The position numbers and the translations under genes are program-made. This document shows positions 11,016-22,100 of a stretch of DNA of 64,000 nt, piece by piece; within the stretch, counting starts at the first letter, position 1, and each line of letters opens with the position of its first letter. This DNA comes from Carpediemonas membranifera (taxonomy: Eukaryota; Fornicata): positions 992,001-1,056,000 of the forward strand of contig JAHDYR010000053.1 of NCBI GenBank assembly GCA_019828565.1, written 5' to 3'. The notes under the pieces were generated by a model, which saw only the letters and a list, made by a program, of their open reading frames with translations, was not told the DNA's origin and ran no database searches.

Positions 11016-11976
11016 GCTGTTCTACACTTCACTGAGCCCTCGATAAACTGCACTGGAGTCGATGAACTCGATGAAAACTAGGCATTGTTGGGAAGCGTTC
11101 AGACGTTTTGGAGCATTCACTTCATCACAAATGAACTGGCAGGGTGGGATGACTAGATGGGGGCAGTCTTCTTCCGAGCATTGGGATTTCTGGGTGCAGG
11201 CGCCATATGCTGACAAGAACAGGTCGAGGGCGGGCTAGACCGAGCCTGGCAGCGAGTATACATGGTACGAATGTCGTCAATCGCTGAGTGGGGCTGACTA
11301 ACTGTCGCTGGCGGGACTGGGGTTGAGTCGGTTGGCTCAGCTTACTTCTAAACAAACAGCTTTCATGGTAGATGTGATTCATGGAATGTGTGTCTGACAC
11401 GTTATTCTCATATCTTGGTCTGGCGCAACATATATTAGTCTGTCTGGTCTGCCGTACTTCGTTGTCTCGGGCAATCCTTGGCGTGGCCACGGTGCTGAAT
11501 GGTGTGCCATGCTGGCTAGTCTCACTGCCAAGGATGAACGAGACTAACACCAAAATACAGTGGATGAGATCAGTCAGTTCAGTCAATGTCCAGCGCATTT
11601 ATGATCAAGACGGATCGACGGCTGGCCGACTTGTCACCACAGATCCAATATAATGCAATCATCAATATCTCATGGGGCGACTACACCACATATACAACAT
11701 CACAACGGTTGATCATAACAGCATATTCACGACGAACCTTCAACCAGACAAGACCTGGCCCCACACAACCAAGGGTGTGGACGAGTAATTCCAGCCTCAG
11801 CCAGCCCCCCGAAACGAGGATATGAGATGAAGAGTCATACTCATGAAGCCCACGTAAGCCTGCATGCACCGCCCAGCAGCCTCAGCATCTCCGCTTCATC
11901 TGATTGAGCCTTGCAAATACTCACCCCGATGGTCAAGTATGAATTTGCATGATTACATGGATTTACATCACCCCAT
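11016..11976. other. intergenic gap of 961 bp, no gene recognised
   Basis: It lies between the eRF1 start and the MOB4 stop. Several open frames (for example 11125-11598 on -) are Gln/Thr/Pro-rich and resemble no family. The AT content is higher than in genes. A short perfect palindrome, GTGTCTGACAC, lies near 11390. No tRNA or other RNA gene was recognised. GTAAAT on the reverse strand at 11961-11966 probably belongs to the MOB4 3' end. Confidence 0.55.
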
Positions 11977-12685
11977 TTACATTAGCTCCGCCCTCCTTGC
12001 TACCCTAGTCTCGAGGAAGTCGGCCGGCAGCATAGTGGAGTTCGGCTCGTTCTGCAGCAACTTGTGCTCAAACATAAACCTCAGGAACCTCTCGCACAGA
12101 CCAGTTTGGTCCTCGAAGTCCTCGAACACCTCGCGGTGGTGATGATAGACGTGAGCAAAGACCCGGGCAAGTCGGCGAGCCATGGACGCAAAGAGCTTGT
12201 GGCCCTTACTGTGGATGGTCACCCTGGACGGGAAGTAGTTGATGCTGTTAAGCACGGTCGATGTAGCATCTACGGTGTGGGCCATGTAGTCGATGGCCGA
12301 GCACTGCTGCGGCGTCTTGTGGGCAGCACATAGGAATACCCATTCTTGCCCAACTCGCATCTCTGGGCAGGAATGGGGCGTGCACTGGTCCTGTACGACT
12401 GAGATTAGCAGGGAAAGCTGATCAGTCATCGCACGGATGTTTTCGTACTGCCAGACATGCAGATACTGCTTCTCATTCAGATCTGAAGGTATTTTGATGA
12501 AAGCCTCGACGTTCAACGGGGTGTTTTCGATCATATTGTATATATACTCCTGAATCGGGAAGGAGCCGTCGATTTCTTCTGGACCAGAGACCGTCTTGGT
12601 CCGAATATCAGCATTCTTGGTAAGGATTGCGATAATAACTAACCTTGGTTCCCGGAAGAAGACAAGGGGGCGCTTCTGATGACAT
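11977..12685 (-). CDS. MOB4/phocein-family protein, one intron
   Basis: Exon 1 is 12685-12644 (14 codons), a 28-nt intron lies at 12643-12616, and exon 2 is 12615-11977, giving 226 aa, the length of animal MOB4. The spliced N-terminus (LPGTKNADIRT, then GSFPIQEYIYNMI) aligns with phocein's conserved PGTK opening, which the unspliced frame lacks. The MOB core is clear: QDQCTPHSCPEMRVGQEW, then FLCAAHKTPQQCSAIDY with the zinc-binding Cys pair, YFPSRVTI, and the His pair in VFAHVYHHHREVF. Phocein is a subunit of the STRIPAK phosphatase-kinase complex and acts in membrane traffic and cytoskeleton (family knowledge). The stop codon overlaps a GTAAAT element. Without the intron the model would start at an internal ATG at 12534 and lose about 40 residues. 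Confidence 0.92.
12616..12643 (-). other. 28-nt intron (MOB4, phase 0)
   Basis: Donor GTTAGT, 3' end CCTTACCAAG. It is the shortest intron in the window, and its acceptor is AAG rather than CAG. Support comes from restoring the MOB4 N-terminus (PGTK) in frame. Confidence 0.82.
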
Positions 12686-13397
12686 TGGTTCGATTTTTCT
12701 GCGATGATACTTAAAATGCATCATTCGCTTAAACGGTCCGCAGCTTGCTCACACCCTAGGATGGACTCCTCGGCGACTCCCTCGCGGTATTGCCCCTCCC
12801 CGGGCAGCCCCCACCAGGCTGGTTGTCTTCTACGGAAGCGCTAGATTCAAGACGCCCCGTCGGGTGCATCCATGCGCGCCGTATGGTCGCTTTGCAAAAT
12901 CACTAGCACACATCATGAGAGCTTTCAACATCACTGCTGAAGTGCGGATGACTAGCGAGTTCCGAACCTCACTCGTCTGCCCCTTCTGCCGCGCGAGGTT
13001 CCGTAGAACTCGCTACACGAGGCGCACGATGCGATGCTCCATGGTACAGACAGCAACGCCTCAATTCCGATCCTACCACCACTTGGCTCAATCTCTCCCA
13101 CAGAGACAAGACTGCTGCACAGAACATCGTGGATTGCGGCCTCATGACGGATGCACAGTATCAAGCCAGTGCTTTCAGAAATCCAAGACCTCCAGCCCGT
13201 CTTCCCAACTATAACCCCAATGCACCAATTACGGCTAACCAGCCGCTAGTCTTCGCCTCCGGGCAAGCTAATTGAAGTGGAGAGACGCAGTGCTTGCACT
13301 GTGCACTCTATGATACTTCACTTAAACGCACCACTCACTCTACACAGACTCCCAAGACCAGCATCATTCACGGCGCAGTTTACTATGTCCATAACCA
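12686..13397. other. intergenic gap of 712 bp
   Basis: A frame at 12864-13214 (+) is Arg/Ser-rich with no family resemblance and is probably chance. No RNA gene or repeat was recognised. The MOB4 promoter should lie directly above 12685, where AGAAAAATCGA precedes the start. Confidence 0.5.
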
Positions 13398-15086
13398 TCA
13401 CACGGGCCGCGCCGCCATGTCGAGCACCGCACTAATCCGCCCAGCCTCAGCGTCGAGTAACTCCAACATCGCCTTTTCAACCTCGGCTGCGGCATCATTG
13501 GAGGGCAGTCGCATCTCCTTGTACACCCTGGCTGCCTCCGCGGCCGCGTCCTTGTTTGCTTTCCCGACACACCCGACGATGGGCGCGATCATGTCCGCAG
13601 TGGCCGAGTCGGCCTTAACCCCGTCTGGGAGGGCAGCCCAACCATCGAGGAAGGTGTCGATGATGGGCAGGGACAGGAATGCTCTGAAGCAGTCGGCCTT
13701 GCTCCGGCCCGCCCCGACGTGCTCTCCGATAGAGTCCCAATCCGGACCAAATGTCTCGAGGCCCTCTAGGAGCAGAAGGACCTCCTCCCTGCTCCATTCC
13801 GTGCCCTTGCCGACGACACCGGAGACCTTGACGAAGTCTTCAGGGCCCAGCCCGTCCGACTTATAAATTTCGGGATGGGCCCAGCAATTCCCACAGAGAT
13901 CGTAGTCAGAGGTCCGTATGCCGTGGTAGCACAGGGAAGAGCAGTCGGCCCCGCAGTGGTTGCAGTGGAAAGTGAGCTTGGGCTCAGTCAACGATCTATT
14001 GGAATCGGTGTGGTGTATGTTGCCCCGTTTCAACTCAAGCTCTGACGCAGCCAGCACTGGGGCAGATTGTGCGGGTGTCTTTCCATCCGGGGCCTCGCTG
14101 CTGTCCAATGGGGGGAGAACGGTCATGTCGGGCGGGACGGTGAGATGGCCGATTCGAGAGGCATGGCAATCAGATGACGGGTCGACCCCGCTGTTGATGA
14201 TGCCGTGGAATACGAGGAAGTCAAACAGCCTGTGTATGGCACCAACATCCGCGGGGATGGCCTTGCGGACGGCAGTGAGGGAAAGTATCTGGGCCGGCCG
14301 GTTGCTCCAGGCGTCGATGATGAAGTTGCGGTACAGTATGTAGTTCTCCTCACACCGGATGGAGCCCTCGTTGAACCACTCGGGGAGCCTCTCCCGTTCC
14401 TCACCTGAGACTGTGTTGCGGTGGTACCAGGTGGGTTTGACGAGCTCGGACTGGACGGCGACAGGATTGTCTATGCCACCGTCCGCGTCTGCAATCTCTG
14501 GGGGCGGGAGCATGTCCGTGGTGACGCCGACAGCCTCCCCCCGGCCGCCAGAGGCAGCGGGCATGGTCAGTTTGAACAGACGGGCGTTGTACCCGGCCAT
14601 GCTCTCTTCCACTGGGGCTGTAGGGAGGTGGTAGGGATGTTCCGTCCTGATTTCGATCCGGGGAGGAAGCGGTGCGGGAGGAGGCGCGGGCGGCTTCTTC
14701 TCGCTCTTCTCGCGGGCCTTGCGGCGCGGAGGAGCACTAGGAGTGACAACCTCGGACACATACTCGCTCTCTTGGGGCGGGGGCAGGTTATTCTCGAGCC
14801 AGATGATCTGGTAGGTGAGCTTTTCCTCCTCGGTGAACTCGAGCGCGCGCTCTCCAAATGAGCCATCGCGATGAAGCAGATGATCAATCAGGTCTTCTCT
14901 AACCTCAAAACGCTTCCCAGTGCGCCCGAGAACGTCTGGGGAGCGGAGAGTGACGCGCACTGTCTGCTTCGTTGGCTTGAAAGGAGGATCAAAGGGCCTC
15001 GCAACAACAGGAGCCGCATTGAGTCTTTCGATGAGGTTTTGCTTCTGCGCCTTCTTGATTTTCGGCGTTCGACCACCTCGTGCCAT
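13398..15086 (-). CDS. SWI3/SMARCC-like chromatin remodelling subunit (SWIRM-ZZ-SANT)
   Basis: A 562-aa nuclear protein with the domain order of SWI3/RSC8/BAF155, scaffold subunits of SWI/SNF-type remodellers. A SWIRM domain lies at about 215-300 (PTWYHRNTVSGEERERLPEWF, then YILYRNFIIDAW and IHRLFDFLVFHGIIN). A ZZ zinc finger lies at about 373-402 (CNHCGADCSSLCYHG, DLCGNCW), and a SANT/Myb-like domain at 429-475 (WSREEVLLLLEGLETFGPDWDSIGEHVG). The tail is helical and Ala/Glu-rich, where SWI3 proteins dimerise. Ada2 also has ZZ and SANT but carries SWIRM at the C-terminus, so SWI3 fits better. The start is the ATG at 15086; the codon just upstream is TTG. The N-terminal 200 residues are low complexity with a Pro-rich run. 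Confidence 0.88.
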   Translation of the reverse strand: MARGGRTPKIKKAQKQNLIERLNAAPVVARPFDPPFKPTKQTVRVTLRSPDVLGRTGKRFEVREDLIDHLLHRDGSFGERALEFTEEEKLTYQIIWLENNLPPPQESEYVSEVVTPSAPPRRKAREKSEKKPPAPPPAPLPPRIEIRTEHPYHLPTAPVEESMAGYNARLFKLTMPAASGGRGEAVGVTTDMLPPPEIADADGGIDNPVAVQSELVKPTWYHRNTVSGEERERLPEWFNEGSIRCEENYILYRNFIIDAWSNRPAQILSLTAVRKAIPADVGAIHRLFDFLVFHGIINSGVDPSSDCHASRIGHLTVPPDMTVLPPLDSSEAPDGKTPAQSAPVLAASELELKRGNIHHTDSNRSLTEPKLTFHCNHCGADCSSLCYHGIRTSDYDLCGNCWAHPEIYKSDGLGPEDFVKVSGVVGKGTEWSREEVLLLLEGLETFGPDWDSIGEHVGAGRSKADCFRAFLSLPIIDTFLDGWAALPDGVKADSATADMIAPIVGCVGKANKDAAAEAARVYKEMRLPSNDAAAEVEKAMLELLDAEAGRISAVLDMAARPV

Positions 15087-15678
15087 CAACTAACTGTGCC
15101 TCGGTGCTTCTGACTTCTTGACCTTAAACTTGCGAGCGGCGGTCAGAAACAGATAGTTACGTCTGGAACGCTGGGTACATGTGCGCGTGGGCAGTCAGTA
15201 ATTTTCTCTGGCGCAGGGTCGACTGACAGAATAGACCGTGGAGAGCTTGACCGGACAGAAGAATGCCATGGGGCACTAAAGCGATGCTATGTCCTTGTCG
15301 GTGGATATATGGGCTTTGTGGCTTCTGAGTCAGAGCTATTTTTGCCGCAGGCTGAGGCAACCTGTGTTGGAAAGCCAAGTGCTTCACACTGCGCAATATC
15401 GATGCATATCGTTGTCAGATGTTGGTTGCTGACGCAGCCGTCTGACCAGACATGGTATCCTTGGCGCAGGCCGTCAGGTGGCGTCCCCACCGGTCCAGGC
15501 AGAAAACCGCAGAGACCACGTGGGCATGGCCTCGATACTAGCCCTGCTTCCTGGAGCATTTGTGGGGTTGAGTCCTGAACGCTTGTGATCTCACACAATC
15601 ACGACTGGATTTACGTTGGTGCATCTCAAGAGCCATAAACCATATTAAGCAGGTCACCGAGCCACCCTGAACAATATA
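15087..15678. promoter_or_regulatory. divergent intergenic region of 592 bp
   Basis: It separates head-to-head genes (SWI3 on -, secreted protein on +) and so contains two promoters. The open frame at 15287-15598 (-) resembles nothing. No specific element is recognised. Confidence 0.4.
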
Positions 15679-16322
15679 ATGAACCGTCTGGTGATAATAG
15701 CGCTTCTTATTGCTACTGTTACTGCATATAGCTGCGGCTCCTTGTCAGATCTCGCATCAACCAAGTCCTTCACGAAGTTTAATGATAAGCAGCTCCTGTT
15801 CCTCGTTGTAGAGGGTTTGTACCACCACAATCCCATCACACAGACAGTACAAATGCCGAAGTGTTCCGCGCGCCGTTCTGCCCGACCGTGGACAAGTATG
15901 GTGCTCTCGTTATCAACAACCTGTGGGATAAGATCGAGTCCTCCGAGACGTACTACCTCCATGTCGAGGTCTGGGCCAAGTCCAAGCTGATGTACTCCAC
16001 TAGCAGCAAGACTCTGCTATCCGGGGGCAAGTTCATCCCATACCGTGTGGTTCAGGTCAGCACCGTCAACGGCGGAGTCACCGACATCGCATGGAACAAC
16101 AACGTGCTGTGTGAGCTGTGCAGTAGCTGCCTGGACGACGCCTGCTACATCGGCATAAGCGGCAAGAGCACGAGTGCAGCGGACATGCAGGCTAAGGTCT
16201 TCGTCTCCTGGATTGGGACGGACGCCGACGGGTATGTGATGACCAGTGATACGACCAGCATCAGCCAGTTCAACTTTATGGATGCCACTAGCCTCCACGA
16301 GAGCATGACGGACCTCAGCTGA
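15679..16322 (+). CDS. small secreted protein, unknown function, one intron
   Basis: Exon 1 is 15679-15814, a 29-nt intron lies at 15815-15843, and exon 2 is 15844-16322, giving 204 aa. The two exons sum to an exact multiple of three and read through the junction as VVEDSTNAEVF. The N-terminus MNRLVIIALLIATVTAYS is a classical signal peptide, with cleavage likely after about residue 16-18. No further hydrophobic helix exists, so the product is probably secreted or vacuolar. Seven cysteines follow the signal peptide, including a cluster CELCSSCLDDAC, suggesting disulfides. Beta-strand-like alternation (YYLHVEVWAK, AKVFVSWIGTDADGYVM) is seen, but the family is not recognised. It lies 138 bp above the exonuclease start. 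Confidence 0.8.
15815..15843 (+). other. 29-nt intron (secreted protein gene, phase 1)
   Basis: Donor GTTTGT, 3' end CATCACACAG. Without splicing the frame shifts and the C-terminal two thirds of the protein are lost. Confidence 0.85.
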
Positions 16323-16460
16323 GATGAACTATGTTTGGATAAAGTCGCTTTGATGATGGGCGGAAAGATTGGGTCAGGAGGTATGCAGGGCTGGCTACTG
16401 GCTATTGTCGTCTTTGCAGGGTCCTTTCGTCTGAGTCGACACGAGTCGGTTGGCGAGGCG

Positions 16461-18158
16461 ATGGTGGAGTCGATCGAGGATACTGTGCTCCGAAAGGCAG
16501 GTGCCCGGAACATCTATGAGTTTAACAATGGCGTTATTGATGTCGATAATACCTTGAAAAGACTCAAAGCGCAGCCAAACGGCAAGCGGGTGAAGAAGAA
16601 CAAGGTGCGCAACTTCCTCGAGCGCCAACAGAAGAAGCTTGCTGCCCTGAAGCCCTCTGTACCCATTGAACCGGCCAACGACGACCGTCTGTGGGCCCTG
16701 CTTCAGCCGTTCAAGCGGACCCAGTACGACCACCTCACTCATCGTGCCCTGGGCCAAGTCATCCTCCAAACCCTCGCACCGCACACCCAGACGACACTGT
16801 GTCCCTGGTACAAGGTCAGCAGTCCTCTCAAGGTGCGGGGGATGCTTGTGGTCTTCATTGACGGCATGGACGCGACTGAATGGAGTAACGTCGAAGGTAC
16901 TGACGTCCATAAGAACAGCGTGGTGGTGCAACAGGACGGCCCCATGGTCTGGGAAGACTGGGACGACACCCACACGACCTCACCCTGGGTAGGGGCGAAT
17001 GTTCTCGCCAACGTGGGGGAGAAGAAGCCTCGCAGGGTCAGTAACATGTACTATGACGGCATGATGACGCGCTGCATTAAGAACAAGGCCCGTCCCGCGT
17101 CTGTTTCTGCGACGCTGCCCGACTTCGCGCTGACAGTGGACGAGATGGTCTTTCACGACTACCCTCCCGTGTCGGAAGAGTCCTATAACTCCGCCATGGC
17201 CAACGTCAAGGCGGCGCCGACCAAGGAGGACGGCAGTACCACTATCCCCCTCCTGGCCATGGACTGCGAGATGGTCGAGACGGAGTACGGCAGCGCGCTG
17301 GCCAGGGTCGCTGTCGTTGACGGGGCGACTCGGGCGACTGTGCTTGACATGCTGGCCATGCCGGAGTCACCGGTCACTGATTATCTCACACCATATTCCG
17401 GCATTTCCGAGTCGACTCTGGTTGGAGTCACCAACACTCTGGCGGATGCCCAGGCTGCTGTCAGGAAGCTCATCGCGGACACTGCTGCGGCCCACGACCA
17501 GACCATGCCCATCCTGGTCGGCCACAGCCTGGAGAACGACCTGGGGGCCCTCCAGCTGGCCTACCCGCTCATCCTCGACAGTGCCGTCATTTATGCCGCA
17601 GCTGGGTGCATTTATAAGAAGAAGCTCTCGGTCCTGACCAAACAGTTGCTCCACCGAGAGATCCAGGCCGACGCTGATGGTCACGACCCTGGTGAGGACG
17701 CTCTCGCAGCCCTAGACCTGTGCTTGCTGGCCGTGGAGAAGGGGGACATGACGTTCAGACACCCGACCCACGTGTTTGAGCCACTCCCCGCTTTCTTGTG
17801 GGACAGTGCTACCGTTCTTAGGGCTGAATCCGCAGTGATTGCGTCGCATCCAGTGTATTTGGACGAATCTGTTATCGGCCCGGCCACCGCCACTCAGACC
17901 TCGAACGACGATGAGACAGTCAAGGCTGCATCTGAGGTGATGGCGACTGCGGGCGAGTCCACCGTTGCCGGTGTTCACAAGCTGCTGTGCGTCGCCTGTC
18001 TCCACACACCAGAAGGCGTCGGGGCCAGGGTTCAAACGCTCATCGACAGTGCCCCGGCAGACTTTGTGCTGGCTGTACTGGCGGTCCCCAGGGCTGAACG
18101 GGGGCAGCTGGACCTGTCGAGACCGGGTCGACTCGTGGTGGCGACCAAGCAGCGGTAA
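16461..18158 (+). CDS. REX/REXO-type 3'-5' RNA exonuclease (DEDDh)
   Basis: A 565-aa protein with a DEDD-family exonuclease domain at about residues 265-420. Exo I is LLAMDCEMVETEYGSALARV (catalytic Asp and Glu), with VTDYLTPYSGIS as in REX1/REX3/PAN2 relatives. Exo II is LVGHSLENDLGALQL, and Exo III is HDPGEDALAALDL (His plus Asp). Family members trim 3' ends of 5S rRNA, tRNA, snRNA or RNase MRP RNA in the nucleus. The basic N-terminus (KRVKKNKVRNFLERQQKK) fits nuclear targeting. The start is uncertain: ATGs at 16353 and 16356 are in frame and would add a hydrophobic WLLAIVVFAGS segment atypical for the family, so 16461 is preferred. Residues 110-260 are not recognised. The stop codon overlaps GTAAAT (18155-18160). 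Confidence 0.87.
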   Translation: MVESIEDTVLRKAGARNIYEFNNGVIDVDNTLKRLKAQPNGKRVKKNKVRNFLERQQKKLAALKPSVPIEPANDDRLWALLQPFKRTQYDHLTHRALGQVILQTLAPHTQTTLCPWYKVSSPLKVRGMLVVFIDGMDATEWSNVEGTDVHKNSVVVQQDGPMVWEDWDDTHTTSPWVGANVLANVGEKKPRRVSNMYYDGMMTRCIKNKARPASVSATLPDFALTVDEMVFHDYPPVSEESYNSAMANVKAAPTKEDGSTTIPLLAMDCEMVETEYGSALARVAVVDGATRATVLDMLAMPESPVTDYLTPYSGISESTLVGVTNTLADAQAAVRKLIADTAAAHDQTMPILVGHSLENDLGALQLAYPLILDSAVIYAAAGCIYKKKLSVLTKQLLHREIQADADGHDPGEDALAALDLCLLAVEKGDMTFRHPTHVFEPLPAFLWDSATVLRAESAVIASHPVYLDESVIGPATATQTSNDDETVKAASEVMATAGESTVAGVHKLLCVACLHTPEGVGARVQTLIDSAPADFVLAVLAVPRAERGQLDLSRPGRLVVATKQR

Positions 18159-18291
18159 ATGGCGGTTATTAGTGGAAGACGTGTATAAGTGAGGGAGCGG
18201 TGCTACAGGGTGGGGTGTGAGACTGGTCGGGCTTGTAGGTCACGTAGGGCAAACATCACCTTCACTATACGTATTTCGCAAAGCCAACGGA

Positions 18292-18911
18292 ATGGCGATC
18301 GATCTCAAGGTTGTGCTGCTCGGCAACACCGAGGTTGGTAAGACATGTATTGTTAATCGTTACATCACTGGCAGGTTCAGTTCCACGACCGTTACAACCG
18401 TGGGGGCTGCATATGCGTCTACGACTCGAAGAATCGACAACAAGGAGATGACAGTGGGCATATGGGATACCTGCGGGATGGAGAAGTACGAGAGCATTAG
18501 CAAAATCTACTATCGTGGCGCCCGCGTTGCTTTTGTTTGGTATGTTCACACACGACCATGAGCTTATGCAGCTACGACCTCACCAACGCCACCACGTTCA
18601 GGAAACACGCCGCATTCTGGGTGGAAGAGCTTAAGAAGAACGTCAGTGACTGCATCATCTTTCTTGTAGGCACCAAAGCCGACCTTCTCGCCGAGAAAAC
18701 CCGTGGCGTTCCCGAGACCGAGGTACAGTCCTACGCCAACAGCATCGGCGCCCAGTGCATGGAGACATCTAGTGTGACTGGGCAGGGGGTGAATGATCTC
18801 TTTGATCAGGCTATGCGCGAGTTTATCAAGGCAGGCGGAAAGGTCGGCGTGGGAGCGCAGGGGAAGGCCAACCTCTCCGACGATACCGGGAATAGCGGTT
18901 GCAGCTGTTAG
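18292..18911 (+). CDS. Rab24-like small GTPase, one intron
   Basis: Exon 1 is 18292-18539, a 32-nt intron lies at 18540-18571, and exon 2 is 18572-18911, giving 195 aa. Splicing restores VAFVCYDLTNATTF, a conserved Rab strand. The P-loop is GNTEVGKT, switch I is near TTVGAAY, then come GIWDTCGMEKYE, GTKADLL and ETSS. The C-terminus GCSC carries two cysteines for geranylgeranylation. TVGAAY, GIWDT, IYYRGA, CYDLT and FWVEEL resemble Rab24, an atypical Rab tied to autophagy and late endosomes (family knowledge). The switch II position that is normally the catalytic Gln is Met (WDTCGME instead of WDTAGQE); Rab24 is also substituted there, so low intrinsic GTPase activity is expected. The frame extends upstream only to a GTG. 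Confidence 0.92.
18540..18571 (+). other. 32-nt intron (Rab24-like gene, phase 2)
   Basis: Donor GTATGT, 3' end GCTTATGCAG. Joining TG to C rebuilds Cys in VCYDLT. Confidence 0.92.
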
Positions 18912-19124
18912 TGTACATTATTAAATACTGCATAGAGTGCCGGCAACAGTTTAGGGAGGACGGCCTTCCGACAGCTGGGGTGACCCGGAAAAAGGGCTCA
19001 GTCGACTACTATCAGAGCTCATACACGCTACAGAGGCGGCTAGACGCCGTATGTGCCCTCCAACTGGGGGGCAAGTTTTTCTCGCGAGTTTTTCGCACCT
19101 ACAAGACAGAACCATCTCATTGGA

Positions 19125-22100
19125 ATGTCGTTACCCTTAGAGCTCTTCTGGGGGGACGATGATAGTACACCAGACGAATGGATGCAACTTCTGTCGAAGT
19201 ACAGAGCACTTCCAGGCGTCCCCGGACGCAGTCGCTACTTCGGCACGGACGGCAGTTTCCAGTGGAAGCAGTGCTTCGCTGTGGAGTATTCGGAAGAGAA
19301 GAACTCATACAAGATCCAGTGGTCGCAAGTAGCCAGCGATTCCTCGCCCAAATACAAATGGGTGAAGCGCCACAACTTGCACTTCGACGACGAGCCTTGG
19401 TCCGAGTTTGTACGCAAGGTGGACGCCGCAGAGGCATACCGCAAGGAGACTGAAGCGGAGCTCAAGTACCGCAAGTATATCCTCGACACAAAGGTCCCAA
19501 ACGTCGCGCCAACCGACGAGGCGCAGCTCGATCGCATTCTCACGCTCACCGCCCTCGACATCCTCCCCGCCGAGGAGTACCTGCTCGAGTCCATGCTGCA
19601 GGAGGTGCGTGACCTACGCCGCACGGCCATTGTTGAGGCCATCATCCGCCACCGGGCCGGAACGGACGGCGAGTACCGCCAGTCCTTGGAGGACGCCCAG
19701 ATCAACACCCCAGTCGACCCTCCCGTGCCCGACTTCGGGCTGATCACCCGCGAGTCCGAGGGCATCGTCACCCGGCCGGTCATGAAGGCGCTACCCCCAG
19801 CCCCCTGGGACGTCATCGAGGCCTCCCGCAAGTTCCTCGAGGCCCCGCTGCTCCTGGCTGACCTCATATCGTTCACGGACTCGCCCGTAGTCGCTGCAGT
19901 CCGAGAGAAACTCATGGCCACCAACCAGCCCGCCGTGGTCCAGGAGGCGCTCTCGACCATGGCCGTCCTCGCCGGGCCAGACCTCAGAGCCGTCGACATA
20001 TCGAAGATCCGCAAGCACACCACAGGCCTCGCTCTCCCCGCCACGGCCTCTGCTTTCACAGCGCAGCAGGAGCAGTATAACGCGAGTACCAGGGCCCGCC
20101 TCGCAGACATGTGGGTCGGCTCCGTAGTGCAGATTCTGCACGTGTCTATTGGCGAAAACATCGACTTCTTCGCCCATTCTCTCCAGGAAATTGATCCAAT
20201 CATTATGCGCACTTTAAGGATGGTCGCGCTTGTGATGACCGACCACCTTTCCCAGGCGATGCAGCGGACTATCACCATGTACCTAGACCTCCTCCAGGGC
20301 ATCCAGTGCAAGGGCGGGTTGGTCTGCCTCCACTCCAACAAGCTGCACGGGCCCGACCCGGACCTCTTCGCCAACGTCAGCGCGGGGGATGCCGCCCCGC
20401 TGTTCACCGCCAGTATCGAGACCGAGGGTGGGGTGGCGCTGAGCCCGTCGATCCCCGAGTTGACCTCCACCGTGGTCCGGCCGGTCCAGATGGTGCGGGC
20501 CCTCCCCTCGGAACTGCCGTCGTTATTCAGGCACCTGTTCCCTGTCTGCACTGACATCCCGGCCGACGCGTACGCCTGCGAGCTTGGTACGACCTTCTTC
20601 GAGGAGAGCGAGACCCTCGTTGACGACATGGCGAAGGAGATGGCTGCCGAAGCTCAGACGCTGGTTACTGCGCTCGAGCCGTACCAGTGGCTGCTTAATG
20701 CCGACCCCGACGAATACCGGACGAAGTACATGGCCATGGTCGAGCCTGAGGTGCCTGAGGAAAACGAGGACGCCCCTCAGGAGGAGGAGCCCGAGAAGAA
20801 GGAGGCCGAGAAGCCCAAGGAGGAGAGCAAGGAGACCGGCGAGCTTGACCTCGGCCTACCCGAGTACGTCCACAGCGTCGCCGACATCGAGGCCGAGATC
20901 ATCCGACTCGAGGGCCTCCGCACGAAGATCACCATGTTCGCACCAGACGTCGTCCGCACGAGACTGGTCGCAGTTTCGACCACACACGTCAAGCAGACCC
21001 TCCTCACCAGGGCTGGAGAGCTCATGGACGCTCTGTTCGCGGCCCTCGAGGCCCGGGCGTCGGCCATCCTCGAGGAAGACATGGCGACGTGGGCCTCCAT
21101 CCAGGAGCGTGTCAGCGAGGAGCCCGAGAACCCCGAGGAGCTCGCTGCACTCAAGGACTTCATTGCCTCCATCCCTGGCCAGGGCGCCGTACTCCGTAAG
21201 CGGCAGGTGGAGGCCAACAAGCTGGTCACAATGCTGACAGACCACCAGCACATAGTGACAGACGACCTCTTCACCCTGAACTACGCTGCCCTTGGTAGCC
21301 CGGCCAAGGTCATGAAACTTGTCGATGAGAACGAGTTCAGACTCGATGAGACGAAGACCCAGTTCGAGACGAAGCTGCAGGCAGAGAGAGACGCCTTCGA
21401 GGGCCTCATCAACGATCTTCAGGACGAGATCACTGAGTTTATCCATCTGGGTGACGTTTCACAAGCTGACACGCGATACGACACCGCCTGTGACACTCAG
21501 GACCGCATCAAGGACGCCCAGGCGGCTGTGGAGCTGTTCAACAGCCGAGAGGAGCTGTTTGGGTGGAACAGGACAGCATACCCCCAGCTTAAGATCGTCG
21601 AGAAGCAGTTCGAGTCGTTCTTCCAGCTCTGGGCTATGGCTGCGACACTCAGCAAGCACTACCCGGTCTGGTTCGACGGGCCTTTCGCTGATATCGACCC
21701 CGATGGGGTGCAGACAATGATAGACACCCTCGCCAAGGACCTGTATAAGCTGAAGAAGCGGTGGGAGCGGGAACGGGACAAGGAGGGCCCCCGGTTCGAG
21801 TTCACTGCGGCCCTCGAGGTCGCGGACTCCCTCTACACGGGCGTGGAGGAGTTCAAGGAGCACATGCCACTCCTCACGGCGCTCAGGAACCCGGGTCTCA
21901 GGGACCGCCACTGGGAGACGATCAGCGCGAAGACCGGCGTCGAGGTCAAGCCATCGCCCCAGCTGACCCTGAAGAAGCTGCTCGCTATGGATCTAGCCTC
22001 GCATCTTGACGACATACTGGCTGTGTCCGACGTGGCCAGCAAGGAGTTCAGCCTTGATAAGACGCTCGACAAGATGGTCTCTGACTGGCGACCGGTGAAG

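Noticed and set aside
12864-13214. Possible small zinc-finger-like protein (CPFCRARFRR)
   Set aside because: Only one Cys pair, and composition typical of random frames; no paired zinc ligands follow.
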